Assembly: GCF_000264905.1 (NCBI RefSeq)
Contig: NW_006763133.1
Span: 2,737,152 to 2,801,151 of the forward strand
Direction: 5' to 3'
Length of the DNA: 64,000 bases
From: Stereum hirsutum FP-91666 SS1
Lineage: Eukaryota > Basidiomycota > Agaricomycetes > Russulales > Stereaceae
Positions within the stretch are counted from its first letter, which is position 1. The number at the start of each line of letters is the position of its first letter. The notes below the pieces were generated by a model. It was not told the origin of the DNA. It worked only from the letters and a program-made list of their open reading frames with translations, and made no database searches. Below, one piece after another: positions 44,123 through 60,344 of the stretch. The position numbers and the translations under genes were made by a program.

Positions 44123-47100
44123 TCAACGCCCAAGAGAGCCCATGAAACTCGACATGTCGAGGTCTTGGTACTCTTCTTCCCCTGGAAGATCCTCTAACCC
44201 ATCTAAGATGTTCTTGGAAATACCCGCCCCTCCTTCCTTTTCCTTCTTCGGAGCTTCGTTAGTAGACGAGTGATTGAACAAATCGAGAACGTGGTCTGTG
44301 TCCATTGAGGACAGACCAGAGTTTTGCTGAGTAACGACAGAGTTGGCGATGTTGAGCTTGAATCGCTGCAGGCTGTTGATAATATTAGCATCCTGGTTCA
44401 AGAAGGGTGAGATATCTGAGTCGACATACCCCATGATTTTCTCCTCTAACGTGCCCTTCGTAATCAACCGGTAGACATTGACGACTTTCTTCTGACCAAT
44501 GCGGTGCGCGCGATCCATAGCCTGGAGATCTTTCATGGGATTCCAATCATGCTCGACGAATATGACGGTGTCCGCTCCCGTCAGCGTGAGACCGAGACCT
44601 CCGACTTGCGTAGTGAGAAGAAGGCAATCGATGCTCGGGTCCGCATTGAACGTCTGCACGATAGCGTGCCGTTTCTTCGAGTCCGTGTTGCCGTCTAGAC
44701 GCATGTAGGTTACTGAGGGCATATACTTCTTGAACAGGTCGCTCTCGATGATATCTAGCATCTGTTTCATCTGGCAGAAGATGAGCACGCGATGCTGCGA
44801 GAAAGCGCCGCTCGCTGAAGATTCGGCATCGGCGAGTTCGCTCTTCGTCACCTCGGCCACACCTGCGGGCGAGCCTCCGATCCCACAGTCGACGAGTAGT
44901 TGACTGTATAGAAAAGGCGTACGTCAGCGGATGGGCCGGTAAAACAGAGGGGAGACATACCGAAGAGCCAGTAACTTGGGTGCATGTTGGATATCGCTGA
45001 CGCTAGTGCTCTCCGGTTTGTGGCCGATCTTCGTCAAAGCGGAATTGAAAGCGTCTATATCGCCTTTCAGTACCAAAGCGGGATGGTTGCAGAGCTTGCG
45101 CAAATACTGCAGCGACTGGAAGATATGCTGCTTCTCGCCACCCTTGCCTGACTTGGCCACAGCGCTCGATGACTTGATGGCATCCTCAGCTTCCACTCTG
45201 GCTTTAGATTGTGAGAAGTCGTCGTAAAGCTGTTTCTGGACGTCTGAGAGTTCACAGAAGTAGTCCTGTATGATTTTCGGTGGAAGGTCGTGAAGAACGT
45301 CTTCCTTCAAGCGACGGAGGACGAATGGAAGAACTTGTTTGTGTAGAGCCTCCAAGGCAAGAGCAGCTGCGAAAGAGAACAAGATTGAGGAAAGGTTTCG
45401 GGGAATATGTCAAACAACTTACCGGCCTCGCTATTCTTCGACTTTCCATCTCTATTCGACAAGATCGGCTTGCTGTATCGCTCGTTGAAGAATGTTTCTG
45501 AGCCCAGGAATCCAGGCATCAGGAAGTCAAAGAGCGACCACAACTCGAGGACATTATTCTGGATCGGTGTTCCTGAAAGGATAAGACGGTGATGTGCTCG
45601 GATAGACTTGACCGCCTTCGTAAGCTTCGTCTTCGCATTCTTGATGATGTGGCCCTCGTCAAGAATGCAATAATGCCAATTCATCTCCTGCAGCGTGTGG
45701 ATATCATTCCTGACGACTTCGTACGAGGTGATGACGACGTCGTATTTCTTCAACTTTGGGAGCATTCTGTTCCGTTCGCGCGCGTTCCCCGTGTACATGA
45801 TCGGCTTGAGATTGTTGACGTACTTCTGGATCTCGTAGAACCAGTGGCCAGTCAGAGTTGGTGGGCAGACGATAAGGGATGGGACGTGAACAGAGTCGGG
45901 AGACTTGGTCTGCTTGTATCGCTCGTTGCGTTCGTGGTGCTTGCTCGCAAGGATGCAGATAGACTGGAGTGTCTTGCCAAGGCCCATGTCTAGTTCCTGG
46001 CCATCAGCATTTCATATCTAGAGCGTCCGAAAACGAGATTTCTTACCGTCACAAAGGATACCATGCAATTGGTACTTGGCCAAGAAAGCAAGCCAGTTGA
46101 CGCCATCCTGCTGGTACGGACGCAGCTCTGCCTCAACGTGCACCGGTATTTGATACGGCTCGACCTTGCTGCCATCCAAAAGCTGAGTTAAGAACTGTCG
46201 CTCTTCATCCCGCCGCTTGAGGAGCTCTTCGGAAAACTCAGGAGGGCTTGGTAATCCAGCCTATAACGCGAGATGAGAGCCTGTACTGTCTGGGATAGAA
46301 GATATAAGCAATTACCTCGAGTGGCACCATCTTCACCAATGCGGCGAACGTATTGGTAGCCGTGGAGCGGATATCATCATCAGGATCACTCATGCGACCG
46401 AGGACTGGAACAATGAGAAAGATGACATAGGGTAGCGCCTTGTCATTCAGCTTCTGGACAATATCTTTGGGAAGTGATCAGATAAATGCGTGAAAATGCC
46501 CGTATCATGAGAGGACGAACTGTAAACGAGTTCCGTGGCGCCCTGCCTATTGGCTAGATTCATGGTATCGCCGAGGAAAGGAATGACAACTTCGATGACA
46601 TGGCGCATGGCGTCGACTGTCATAACGTCGCAGATCGTGGCGAAACAGCGAGCAACAGCCTGACGAATGATAGCAAAGCGACTACGAAGGGCCATGATGA
46701 TCAATGGGAAGAGTTCGCGAAGCTGTGGCCAGAGCTCATGGTGCAGAGTGGGTACGACAGCCTCCAAAACGCTGAGAGAGTCGATAACGTCTTGACCAAA
46801 CTGCTTCTCGATGAGGTTGTCCATCTTTTCTGGTGAGTCTGTGTATCATAACGTGAGTGACGCGACTAGCACTGACTCGAGACTCCAAGCCTACCGGTTT
46901 CGCAAGCACTCAAGATACCACCAGCCATAGCTTGCCACATCTTCGGGATGGTAGTCAGCAACTCTGACCCAAATTTGGCGGAGAGCTCCTTGAAAGCGAT
47001 TCCCGCGCCCCTTCTAGACAGTTTCGCGCTGAGCCCTCCTACCTGCCCAGTCTCAATCTTCGCTGCCTCGTCCACCGTCTTGGTCTGGAAGGACAGTATC

Positions 47101-50100
47101 CCAGATAGGTGTTTCCTCATGGCAACAAAGGGCGGTGTCTGCTGAGTGTCCTGGCACAGGAACGTGCAGAGGTTCGTGACGATCTTCGCTGGTGGCTGAG
47201 GGAGGTTGTGAAGTGCACAGAATTCCACGAAGGCGGCAACGGCGACCGCTGAGCGAGTCTGGAGATCGACATTCTCCTCACCCTATGTTGATGGCACGAA
47301 TATAAGCTGAATATACAAATAGAACAAGAAACAGAAGTGAGAGGCGCAGACCTTGATCCCGTTCATGACGCCCTTTACAAGAGGGGTGACCTTGTCCGGT
47401 GTCGTCTTCAGAGCCACGAATGCAGCTGCAAACGCCGCCGCCACCCTAACGTCATTCTGCTCCTTAATCTCCTCATACCGATTGATACTCGCCTCCACCG
47501 ACTTCCTCTTATCTGCCAGATGGGCCAACTCCCTCTTCTTTGTCCTGCCCAAACTATCCTTAAGCCTCGTAAACTCCCTGCCAACGATAGCGCGAGCATC
47601 TTCGAGGGAGAAACTGCCCTCTTTCATGCCGGTGGCGTCGTAGTCGGGGCTCATCAACGGGAGACTGGCCTTGGAGACCTTGCAGTCCGTAACGAAGGAT
47701 GTCATGAGGCCATTGCATTCGGTGTGAATGCGAGCAAAGAGAGGAAGCATTTCGTGATATGTAGCCGGAGGTGGGGCCTGTAGCCAAGCGAGAGTGCGAT
47801 GGCTGAGCTCGCGCGCAAAGGGGGAAAGTTCGATGAGAAGAGGGCTGGAAGGAGGAGCCATAGCGGAGTGCTGTAAGGCCCATTCTTCTGCGATTATTGC
47901 GGCTAGAACGGCCTGAAGCATACTGGTCGAGCCTATGTAGTGGAGGAGGATAGTTGAGAAGGCTTCGTCGACGTCCTGGATCTACGATAAAATTAGTTAG
48001 TTGCAAGTTCAGAACATTGAGCATAAAGCGAGATGCACCGTCGGGCCCCAATGTGCCATGATGAACGCCAAGGCAGAAGCTGACGCTATACGGGCCTTCC
48101 AGATTGTATCTTGAGATACGAGGATGAGATCTCCAGCAATCATATTCCTGTCCACATTGTGTCTCTCCGTCGAGTCTAGATCAGTCCCGTCGACCACCGG
48201 ATTGTAGAAAGATGCCGGATTAAGAGGAGTACCAAGCGGTGTCATCATGATTCCGAACCAGTCGTACAAAAGTGTTTGGTCCACAGTCGTTTCTAATAGG
48301 CCTTGGTTCATATGAAGAAGTCCGATCGAAGTTCGCCACATAGCGACCGTAGAGTCACGGATGTCTTGTCGTTCTTCGACGATGAGATTCTGAAAGAGGA
48401 GGCGAAGGAAAGGCGTCGAAACCCAGTCCTTTGGGAGCGTAGGCACGTTCATGAAAGAGTGAAGAGTCTCGACGACGGCTAAACGGACGGTAGGAATTGT
48501 GTGGCGGAAGAAGGGGAACAGAGTGGGCGCAAGCTGTGTGAGAGGTCGTCTGAAAGCCAGGTGTGAGTATGAGAGAGCTTGTAGATGAAGGCATTCGCTT
48601 ACGACGAAGATTCATTGGCCAGAACGGAGATGACCTCCTCGTAGGACACGAGTTTACCTACAGCGAGCAGGTCATTATGGGTGAGGCAGTGAATCCTAAA
48701 ATTTTGCGTACCTAGCAGGTCCATGACAGCGCCAACACTTGAACTCAGGTCATCCTTCATGTCGCTGAGGCAGCTCCACAGGACTGCCAAAACGAGGCTT
48801 AGACGGTCTGGCAGTTGGCGGACCAGGTGTGTGGCTACAGGCAGCAGACAATTAGCCGCCACAGAACGCACATCATCGTCGCGATCTCCGAGCCTATGAA
48901 TGATCATCAGAAATGATACGTTCACAATGATTGAAAGCCACTGACCCAAGCACTGCGGCATCTACGACGCCCTGCAATACCTCCTTTCCACTCGGAAGTC
49001 CAGCAGTATCGGCTTCTTCCATCTTGACCTCCTTAGCATCCTGCTTCATCAGGGAATCCTCCACGACATCGCTCCGTACGGCGACCTCATACTTGATACC
49101 AAGGAGTCCGGCATGTCGAACTTCCCAAACATGGCCTTTCTCTTTGCCTTTTTCCTTCTGTTGCGCACCACGACGACCCTTCGGCGGCGGTGGCGGCGGG
49201 GATTGCAGTGTGATCGTGAAGTCTTGTCTAATCATTTGCAAGAGGACGGCGTGGACGTGCAATACGGAACGTTTCGGCATGTGGAGCAGGAGAGAGGCTA
49301 GTGTCTGAGAGACCGTCTCACGGACTGGTGCGATGACCTAGCAAATTTATCAGTATGAAAACACTTCTCAGACTTACAAGGGGCACAGACCTGGTCAGAC
49401 ACGTAATCTCCAAAGCGATCCAAACAGAAGACGCAAAGAAGCTTTGCGGCAAGGTGGTTACACCATCGTTCGTGCGTGATGGCGTTCTCTTCGCGTTTCA
49501 GACCAGCTAGACGAGCAGTTTCAGGATCAACACTGTATGGACACGAAAGGTAAAACAATGACAAACCTTTTGTCCCACCATACTTACCCTGAGCCTTCAG
49601 TAGCTCACGAAGAGCCATTGCAGCACCGTGACGAACTTCCCACGCAGGACTAAAGATGTCAACCTCCAGAACGTTGACAAGACCGTCCCAGATCCATTGT
49701 CCATGATGTACTTCGAGGGCCTTGGATTGCGATCCTGCAGTTTTCGGAGAAACGGCGCCACCTTTCATGGGATCGACGACGACTTTCTCCGTAGAGGGCC
49801 CCGCATGTGCATTTTGTGGGCTATCTGATCGAGATTGCGGCTTCGGATGATCCTCTGCAGCTACGAGGCGGGCTCTGAGGATCGAAGCAAAGTGAGAAAA
49901 CAAACGAAGAAGATGGGAGGAACACTTACTTATTTCCAGGTCCGGTAGCCATTGCGTGCACTTTCGCACCCGCAGCAGGAGGAGGCGGAGCGGGAACAAA
50001 TGCGGAATTTCCCTGCTTTCGTTTGCGCTTGAGCCTGTTCATCTCGCGAGCTGAAAGGCTGGCTGTCATTGTCTCTGCGGGAGGTGAAGCAGAAGTACCA

Positions 50101-50997
50101 GGTTGTGGTGCCGCCGAAGACGTGGCGGGCGGTATCGGCGATTGTCGAGTCGGGGTCGTGGATGGGGATGCGGTAAGAGGTGAAGCCTCTTTCTTCAAAT
50201 TGAAGTTCGAAGCCGACTCGCCAACCGGGGTGAGAGGTGAGTCAAGATAAATTTCCTCTTCCTTCGTTGCGCCATTGTTCGAGTGCGGATCTGTATCGGG
50301 TCCAGCGTCAGCGGCAAGTTCATCTTCGATATCCATTCCATCGTCGTCGGCACCAAGGGAGACCATGAAGTCGAGTCCCAGTCCGCGCATAGCTTCATTG
50401 CTAGCCTTCTTGACCTCCTCTGGGCTAGAAAAACTACGTTTCGCAAACTCCTTGCCAGAGGATGCAAGAAGCAGGGTGCCTTTCTGGATCAGCTCCTCTA
50501 CGGAGAACTGAGGGAATTCAGGTTCGGGCTGAGCGGCGGGGACTTTCGTCCAATCTGGATCTTCTTCATCACAGCTTTGACAAGGGTGCCAAAGAGGAAC
50601 GAGAGTAAAGATGTGTTGGAGAGCGACGGCAGCAGCAGACCGCGTCTCATGCGACTTGGAATGAAGGTTAGGAAGAATCTGGAGGATGGTGAGCGCGCCA
50701 CATCGCAAGAAGGAAAGCGTGGGAGAGGATCTACCCTTGCAATAACCGACATTAATTCTTGCCACCCGGAGATGTCTCCGAGCGGAAGATGGGGACGATG
50801 TGCCTTGACGTCTTCTTCGATGGCGACATCTGATATAACACTCTTTGCGGCAAGTTGTGCAAGTTGTTTGGCGGCGGTGGTCCTCACAGAGGTGGAAGAG
50901 CCTGTATCGAGTAGAAGTAGGAGCCGGTCCAACCTAAATGATGAGGGTGAGTGCCACAGAATCGCGGATGCGGGGAAGAGCTTTACCTCGAGGACAT
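44123..50997 (-). CDS. MOT1: Mot1 / BTAF1, TBP-removing Swi2/Snf2 ATPase
   Basis: Nuclear ATPase that strips TBP from DNA and so redistributes it among promoters. The long N-terminal part is HEAT-repeat-like (LDRLLLLLDTGSSTSVRT, SHETRSAAAVALQHIF, WEVRHGAAMALRELLKAQG, VWEVRHAGLLGIKYEVA). The C-terminal Snf2 motor has MGLGKTLQSICILAS (motif I), the Mot1-type box LDEGHIIKNAKTK (motif II), LSGTPIQNNVLELWSLFDFL (III), LLTTQVGGLGLTLTGADTVI (V) and MDRAHRIGQKKVVNVYRL (VI). It ends SSFMGSLGR at 44123. The first coding exon appears to be only 11 nt (50987-50997, MSS plus part of an Arg codon). At least fifteen introns; roughly 1,900 residues, normal for the family. Confidence 0.94.
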
Positions 50998-51256
50998 AAC
51001 GTAAAAGGGGCCGGGCCGGTGCTGGGATTGCAGTCAACAGAAAAATCAAAACGGTCGGGGAAATTCTCACGCTCCTGGGTCGGCCGCCCTACTTATGTAT
51101 CCAGCTGGTCACGCAAAAAAATTCCCGGCCTGTAACCGGCTGATCGGTTTCCAAATCTGTCCTAGTGTGGCTTCGCGCTGTGGCAGTGTTTGTTTTTCTT
51201 CGCTGACGTCGTCTGCTTTGTCCATTCTTGTCCAATCTCCCACTCTGACAGAAACT
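50998..51256. promoter_or_regulatory. Bidirectional promoter, MOT1 / JmjC gene
   Basis: 259 bp between divergent start codons. No TATA box was seen on either side. Confidence 0.45.
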
Positions 51257-52810
51257 ATGCCCTGGCAGAACGCCCTTTTGTCCGAGCTCGCAGAACAGCT
51301 TCAGAGCTCCTCGGATATCCTTGCTACAGGCAGGTCTCGCTAGAATCAACCCTGCAACGTATATATTGATGCGCGTACCTAGAACTATCCCCGTGTGGGT
51401 CGAAACATGTTCAGAAACTCCACTCTCTTGCCCAAGTTCTTCTTGATCATCCAAGCCCTGACGCGCCCGCTCGATCGTCGGCTCAGTTGGACGATCTGAT
51501 AGAAGCTGCACATACTTCAATGGCCTCGTCCCCACCCCAAGAGTCTATTTGCTGGAGGAGGCTTTATACCGAGGCCTGTCTGCTTCGCGCACTGGTGGAA
51601 ATCGTCTTTTGGGACTGCAGCGAACCTCACGTCAAGAGGGCTATCGCCCTATTGGATCACATCTTAGTTGTGGCTGGTGCTCCGGGCGAGGGGCGTTACG
51701 ACCTTGTTGTCTTTCTTATATCCAAGATTCAAACGGACTATCTTCCTTCACCACCTTTGAACATCACCAGACCAGATGGCCCTAGCTCAAGGCCTACCTC
51801 GAACGCTCCACTTATGGCAAGTACTGGAAGTGTTCCTCGCCTCGACAGCCTTCCGTCTTTCACACAGTTTAAAACACATCTACATCGGCAACCGTTCATC
51901 CTCTCAGGCTACGCACGAGATTGGCCCGCCATGACCGACCGTCCCTGGCAATCCTTTGCCTACTTACGCTCAGTCTCTGGTCGCGGTCGCGTCGTTCCCA
52001 TCGAGGTTGGCGGTGACTACAGAGCGGATGATTGGTCACATCGAATGATGGAGTGGGACAACTTCCTCGACCGTCTCGAGAACGAACAAAAGGATTCTGA
52101 TGGCGCTGCCGAGTCTGGCAAAGGCGACGCATCGGTGCTGTACCTGGCACAACATAACCTCCTGTCGCAGTTTCCGTCCTTGCGGGATGATGTTGTTGTT
52201 CCGGATTATGTGTATTCGTGCCCGCCCCCACCGCCTGATTATCCGGATTATCGTCCACCAGGAAACGACGATCAACTTGTCGTCAATGCCTGGTTAGGTC
52301 CCAAAGGCACAATTTCACCTGCCCACACGGTGAGTACAAATTTTGTTTAGGATGGTTGTTGCGAGCTCATCTATCGCTAGGACCCGTACTACAACTTCTA
52401 TGGTAAGAACGAAGGTCTAAGCCTATATAACATCTTTTTATTTACGCTTCGTAGCTCAGATCGTCGGTAGCAAAACCGTTTGGCTGGCACCTCCTGCTAT
52501 CTCCACGTCCATGTACCCCTATCCGCCTTCTACATCTTCCTCCTCAACCACCGACACACAAGCGCACAACAACCCGGCATCTAATAACGTCGAACCTTCA
52601 ATGAGCAACACTTCCCGTGTTGACGTGTTTGCCGAATCTCCCCACGAACGCCATCGCGATACCATCACATTCCCTGCATTCTGGGAGAACGCTGTTCCTC
52701 GGGCTCAAAATGCCACGCTACACCCTGGAGACGTCCTGTTCTTCCCACCGGGTTGGTGGCACGCGATGAGGAGCGAAGAGACCAGTTTCTCTGTCTCGAT
52801 GTGGTTTTAA
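51257..52810 (+). CDS. JmjC-domain protein, JMJD5/KDM8-like
   Basis: Predicted Fe(II)/2-oxoglutarate-dependent dioxygenase. Start at 51257: MPWQNALLSELAEQLQSSSD. An all-helical N-terminal region follows (CWRRLYTEACLLRALVEIVF, HVKRAIALLDHIL), then the cupin: FTQFKTHLHRQPFILSGYAR, WPAMTDRPWQSF, VVNAWLGPKGTISPAHT joined to DPYYNFY (iron-binding HxD), GSKTVWLAPP (2OG-binding Lys) and the distal His in PPGWWHAMRSEETSFSVSMW. All catalytic residues are present. A long Ser/Thr/Asn-rich insert sits between KTVWLAPP and the distal His strand. JMJD5 in animals is an arginyl hydroxylase, though histone demethylation has been claimed; the fungal substrate is unknown. Three or four introns. Confidence 0.88.
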
Positions 52811-53531
52811 CCCCCATAACCTCAGACAGGGGGCAAAGACGGAGGTGAGATCTCAATCGTGGCCATCCGATGTCACAGGTTGAGCTGATCTGTACGTTGA
52901 CCAGTTGCGATCATTGTTATACCGTATATGTTCTCAGGGTGCGGGTGATCATCATGACTGGACCTCTGAATGGGAATCGCGGGACACAGGACGTCGGTTG
53001 TAGGCGCCTGGTGCACTATTTTATACCAGTCAGGGCGCACATAGGAGGCTATTGATTATTGTTCACGTTGCATAGTCCGTTTTCCTCTGGCCTGCACACC
53101 AGTGGTCTTCTTGTACGCGATCGGCTTCAGCGTAAGAATCTTCTGTAAGAACCGGAGTGACCTTGAGCGAACTTGGAGGAGCTATCGTGACGGCTACCTG
53201 TTGTACATCTGCGGTGCAAATTCAGAAGGGCAGATACTCAAACGACAGTACCGAGCCGCGTATCTTCCGCTAGTTGCTCTGGATAGGGGCAGTGCCACAC
53301 AGACCGATGTGGCAAGCCCGGTCTGTGGCTCAAAACGTCATTCGGCTCTTTGCGATAAACTGTGGCAGTCACCAAACCACCAAGGGACGTTTCGGTCAAG
53401 ACCCGCTACCGCTTGTTCATTCTGTCTGTCAACATCTGCTCTATTCCATCTAAATTGCTGTGCAAGATTCAGAGACTGCTTCCATACCTGAATCGTGTTT
53501 ACTAGAATACTGAAAACGCTTGGACGACACC
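52811..53531. other. Intergenic region between JmjC and TBC genes
   Basis: 721 bp with short unrelated open frames only (for example 53102-53491) and no domain. It should contain the JmjC 3' UTR and the TBC promoter. No repeat or RNA gene was seen. Confidence 0.45.
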
Positions 53532-56500
53532 ATGACATCCGAGGAACGTCGGACAACACGGCCTCCACTCGAAGACATCAGGTTACTCCAACTGTAGCTC
53601 TTTCTGTATCCTTCTGCATGGTGGCTCACTCCTGCACTTGTTTTTCGGTTTGCTTGTTTGTGGGTGAAGAGCAGCGTATGATCATCTATTTCATTCCGAT
53701 CTCAGCCTGTCCAAGATCAAAGATGCGGCGCTCGGAGGTCGTCTGTTTCATTCGCCAGGGGAGTCCATCGGTGTCTGTGGAAGAAGTATAGCATGGAAGG
53801 TGCGTCCTGCCAATGCCCTCGAAATGTATCTATACTAATTCGTTTATTACTTTACCTCCATACCGCATCAGATATTTCTCACTCCACCAGGCCCACTTCA
53901 ACCACCACCAGATCTCCCACTGACCCCACAACCCTACGTCGAATCCGTCCAAATTTCGCGCCAAGAATACACACGTTTACTACTCGAAAAGATGAAGGCT
54001 CCAGATGGAAGTTACGAAGATGGCTTCTTGATTCCAGGGGCGGATACCGCACCGGAGCGGACAGGGAAGGGTTCGAGTAATCTGGAGAGGAATAATCCGT
54101 TGAGTTTGCATGATGAGGTAGACATTTACTCTTTCTACGGCCATCTTTTGGGTCTCTCGAATGAGTTGGGGAATGTGTGGTTTGCTCATTGGTGGTTGGT
54201 TTGTTGGGTGCTGGATCGGCGTTTAGAATCCATGGAAGGAATGGTTCGCGGCTGTTGAGCTGAGGAAGACTATTCTGCAGGACGTAGAACGGACGTACGT
54301 CGCTCTTTGTCTCAAATGCATTAATCTCTAGAATGCTGCTCACGCCATCTCCCAACTATCCATGGTCGTCTGCGCTTAGATTTCCAGATATAGCGTACTT
54401 CCGCGAACCCGTCGTCCAATCCCAACTCACCAACATTCTCTTCCTCTATTCTGTCATGCATCCCGCAATAGGCTATCGCCAAGGCATGCATGAACTTCTC
54501 GCACCACTCTACTATGCCGTGGACTACGACTCGCTCTCCTCATCCGACACACCGACACCCGACGCCACCACCACCTCACTGAGCGAACTCTGTTCTCGCC
54601 GCTGGGTCGCGGCCGACGCCTGGGCTCTCTTCACTACCGTCATGCGAGGCGTAGGTCGCTGGTATGAGTGGCGCGAGGCTCCGCCGAACCTTTTAGATCT
54701 CTCACCTACAGCTCTCAACGCCGCCACACCTTTCTCAGGCCACGTCAATATCAATACAGCAGGGAATGGGACCGTGCCCAACGGACAGGTCAAGATGCCG
54801 GATGAGTATGTGGCGCCGATATTGAGGGAGTGTGGGAGGATACAGGGAGAGCTGCTGAAAGGTGTGGATCCGACGCTGTGGGCCAGGATGAAGGAAGCGG
54901 GGATTGAACCGCAGATTTACGGGATGTGAGTTCAAGTCTTATAACTGGGATATTTGAGACGCTGAGATTCATTTTTGTTATGCGGTGGACAGACGGTGGT
55001 TGCGGCTGATTTTTACCCGCGAGTTCAACATGCATGATGCTATGATGATGTGGGATGGCTTGTTTGCAGTTGACCCGTCATTTGAGCTCGCACCATGGAT
55101 ATGCGTAGCAATGCTGATGCGCATACGGAACCAACGTTCGTTCCTCCTTTTGATTCTCTTCCGTACGCGTTAAGTCCTATCTGACAATCATCTGCAGTGA
55201 TACCAGCCGACTACAGCACACAACTAACCTACCTTCTCCGTTATCCCAATCCTTCCAATGTCCCAACTACCCCAGAATCCAATCGCATAACTCTCCTCCT
55301 CCGCCAAGCTCTAACCCTACAGATGTCCCCGAGCCCCGCCACAGGTGCCGCCATCGTATTCGAAAACCGAAACCTGCTTGGTTTACCCACAGAAGTCCCG
55401 GAGCCACTGACGCAACCATTGCGCAGAGGTCCTGGCGGGCAAGGAAGGAGAAGAGCGAGTGTCAGTGCGAGCGAAGCGGAGGGCGGGGTAAGAAGAGGTT
55501 CTGGTGCGGGCATCGGGATAGGTCTGGGTGGGAGAAGTTCGCCGGGACAAGGACATACGAGACAATCGAGTTCGCAAATTGGAGCTCTGCCGGAGATGAT
55601 TGCGAAGGGGCTGTTGGACCGGGGAGAAGCGTTGGGGATCAATAAAGCTTTTTTGCATGCTGTTTCCGAAGTCAAGGTGACCCTTAAGTCTTATTCCAGT
55701 GATTGAAATATGTTGACCATTGCTTGTGTGTTGTTTCAGCGCAATTTACCAGACCTCTCGGCATCTATGGCCCGTTCACCGGGAAGCCAGTCGGCCTCAT
55801 ATACCGCATACCCATTATTAGATGAGCGCCCCGTAGAAGAACGGCCACCATGGGAGCCCCGGACAAGGTTTGAGATGGAGAGGGATGTCTCGGAGATGTT
55901 GGTGAAGCAGAAGATGCTAGGAGAATCCGTTTCATGGATCGTCGACACCCTCCTCCTTGATGAGGGCGAGATACCGACCGAAGAGGAGGCTAAAACCATC
56001 AAGGCTCGGAAACGTGAAGCACTGGAGTCTCTGGCTTACGTCAGAGATGTACTGTTAGGGAGCGTGACGACAATTGAGGCGGAACGACTAATCAGCGATG
56101 AGGAGGTGAAAAAGCGAAAGGAGAAGGCTAGAAGAGAGCAGGAAGAGGCGGAGAGGGAGCAATCATCCTTAGAACAACCCATCATATCCCCGCCACCACG
56201 CTCACATCCTGCCGCTCCACCATCTGTTGCTCATGCAAGACCTATCGCCTCCCGAAGATCGTCGCCGCAACATTCATCCGCACCCCGACCAACTGCTCCG
56301 TCTTTCGTCTCTCCTCGAAGTGAAATCCCCAATCCACTCAGTCCCGCTACTTCCTCCTCGAGTGCGGGCACGCCGAGCGCTAACATTTCCCGTGCCCCTT
56401 GGAATTATACACGATCCGACTTCTCAAATGCTATTTCGCCCGTGCCCGTGCCATCGCTAGCTCCCCCACCCCGAGCATCAACAACCACAAGTCGATCGCC

Positions 56501-56636
56501 GTCACACACGACGACACCATCGGGATCGTACCCACCACCACCTCCGCCATCCCAGTCACAGTCTGCAGGACAGCCTGTCCGTGAGCAAGCTCCGTTGCAG
56601 AAGGTACACCACGATCCACTTGGAGTGCTACGGTAG
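53532..56636 (+). CDS. TBC-domain Rab GTPase-activating protein (TBC1D5-like)
   Basis: Activates GTP hydrolysis by Rab proteins in membrane traffic. Start at 53532 (MTSEERRTTRPPLEDIR); an intron of about 130 bp then joins to LSKIKDAALGGRLFHSPGES and CGRSIAWK, the TBC entry motif. Both catalytic fingers are present: ILQDVERTFPD (IxxDxxR, split by an intron) and IGYRQGMHELLAPLYY (YxQ). Next are RRWVAADAWALFTTVMRGV and RWLRLIFTREFNMHDAMMMW. The C-terminal third is Pro/Ser-rich and disordered, ending HHDPLGVLR. An insert between the fingers and RWLRL and the long tail resemble TBC1D5, which acts on Rab7 with retromer; the exact Rab here is inference. About nine introns. Confidence 0.87.
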
Positions 56637-57030
56637 AGATCGAGAAGTCGGACACTGCAGTCGTATACCAATCTTGTAATATCACTTGTCCACAGCTATC
56701 CATGTTGCTCAATGTAATGGGTGTCTCATTTCCTTGCACTCCGATATCGATGTCTACTCTCACACTCACAGAGATCTCGACATGCCGTCTACAAATGCGT
56801 GAATGTTCGGAGTTGGTAGGACGAAGCAGGAAGAGAAAGAAGACGGCTCGAGCCGGAGCGCATCGGAGGAAGAAATCACAGGCGCATGATTGGCCGGTTG
56901 CCGCGGGTCAATCGGCCGTGCTTGTCCCCGTACTTGAGCTCGTGCTCGTTGCCGGCCCCGCCTTTGCACTTTCGCTCAACATCCCTTCTCCTCATCACTC
57001 CTCACGTCGCCCGCCGTCGTTGCCAGCGGT
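56637..57030. promoter_or_regulatory. Intergenic region upstream of SDH1
   Basis: 394 bp that should hold the TBC 3' UTR and the SDH1 promoter. No TATA was seen near the SDH1 start; the last 100 bp are CT/CG-rich. Confidence 0.45.
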
Positions 57031-59583
<2,553 letters not shown>

Positions 59584-60344
59584 ACGTTCTCCTCCATACG
59601 GCAATTCGTTGTCGTTGTTGGTTCTGTCTGCTTTGACATAGACTGCGCTTTGGGTGGCAGTGGTGGGCGTCGAGGTTGATGGGTCGCGGTGCGGATGGTA
59701 AGATGTGGTGGTGACAATCGTAATGGACACGGTTGTAGCTCGCTTTCGGTTGTGTTTGTGTTTGCGTTTGCGTCCTTGTTCCGTTTTCTTTCTCTTTATC
59801 TACTTGTCGCAAAACCAAGCTTCGTGTATACTGGAGAATTCAGCCTTTTTGCATCTGGGTTTACCGTGACCGTAGTCGAAGTGATGTGTTAGGAGGCATC
59901 GGTTCTAACATGAAACAAGGGGAACCTTGAATGTGGATTATGTTTGACCAGAACAACACTTTCAGCAAATTGTTCTCGTCAACGACGTTCGTGAATGCCA
60001 GTCGGTGATCCAACAGTATGCCCTTTTCTCGCGCATGATGGATGACGTCGGAGAGGTCCGGGCTTACCCGGAACGGGAGGACAAAGGGACGACTGTAACC
60101 GGGTCTCTTCGGCCCGGGGCGGCACATCTTTTGATCGCAACCACCACATCGCAGCTCGCCGCATAGTCATTGCAATCGCGCCTTTAGCCTGATAGCTAGC
60201 GGACAGTTCTACTCAAGAGTTGATCACAGATACAAAGTGAGTAGGCCCTATTCCAAGCTGTCGAGATCGCACGACCAACCATGTTTTGATCACAGTGGCA
60301 GGGCGACTAGACGCCCTCGGTCTTATCTACATACCTCTTCAACC
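59584..60344. other. Intergenic region between SDH1 and the F-box-like gene
   Basis: 761 bp. The first part (to about 59880) is a T/G-rich SDH1 3' region with runs of TTTGTGTTTGCG. No gene, repeat or RNA was seen in the rest. An in-frame GTG at 60237 upstream of the F-box-like start is not taken as a start. Confidence 0.45.
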
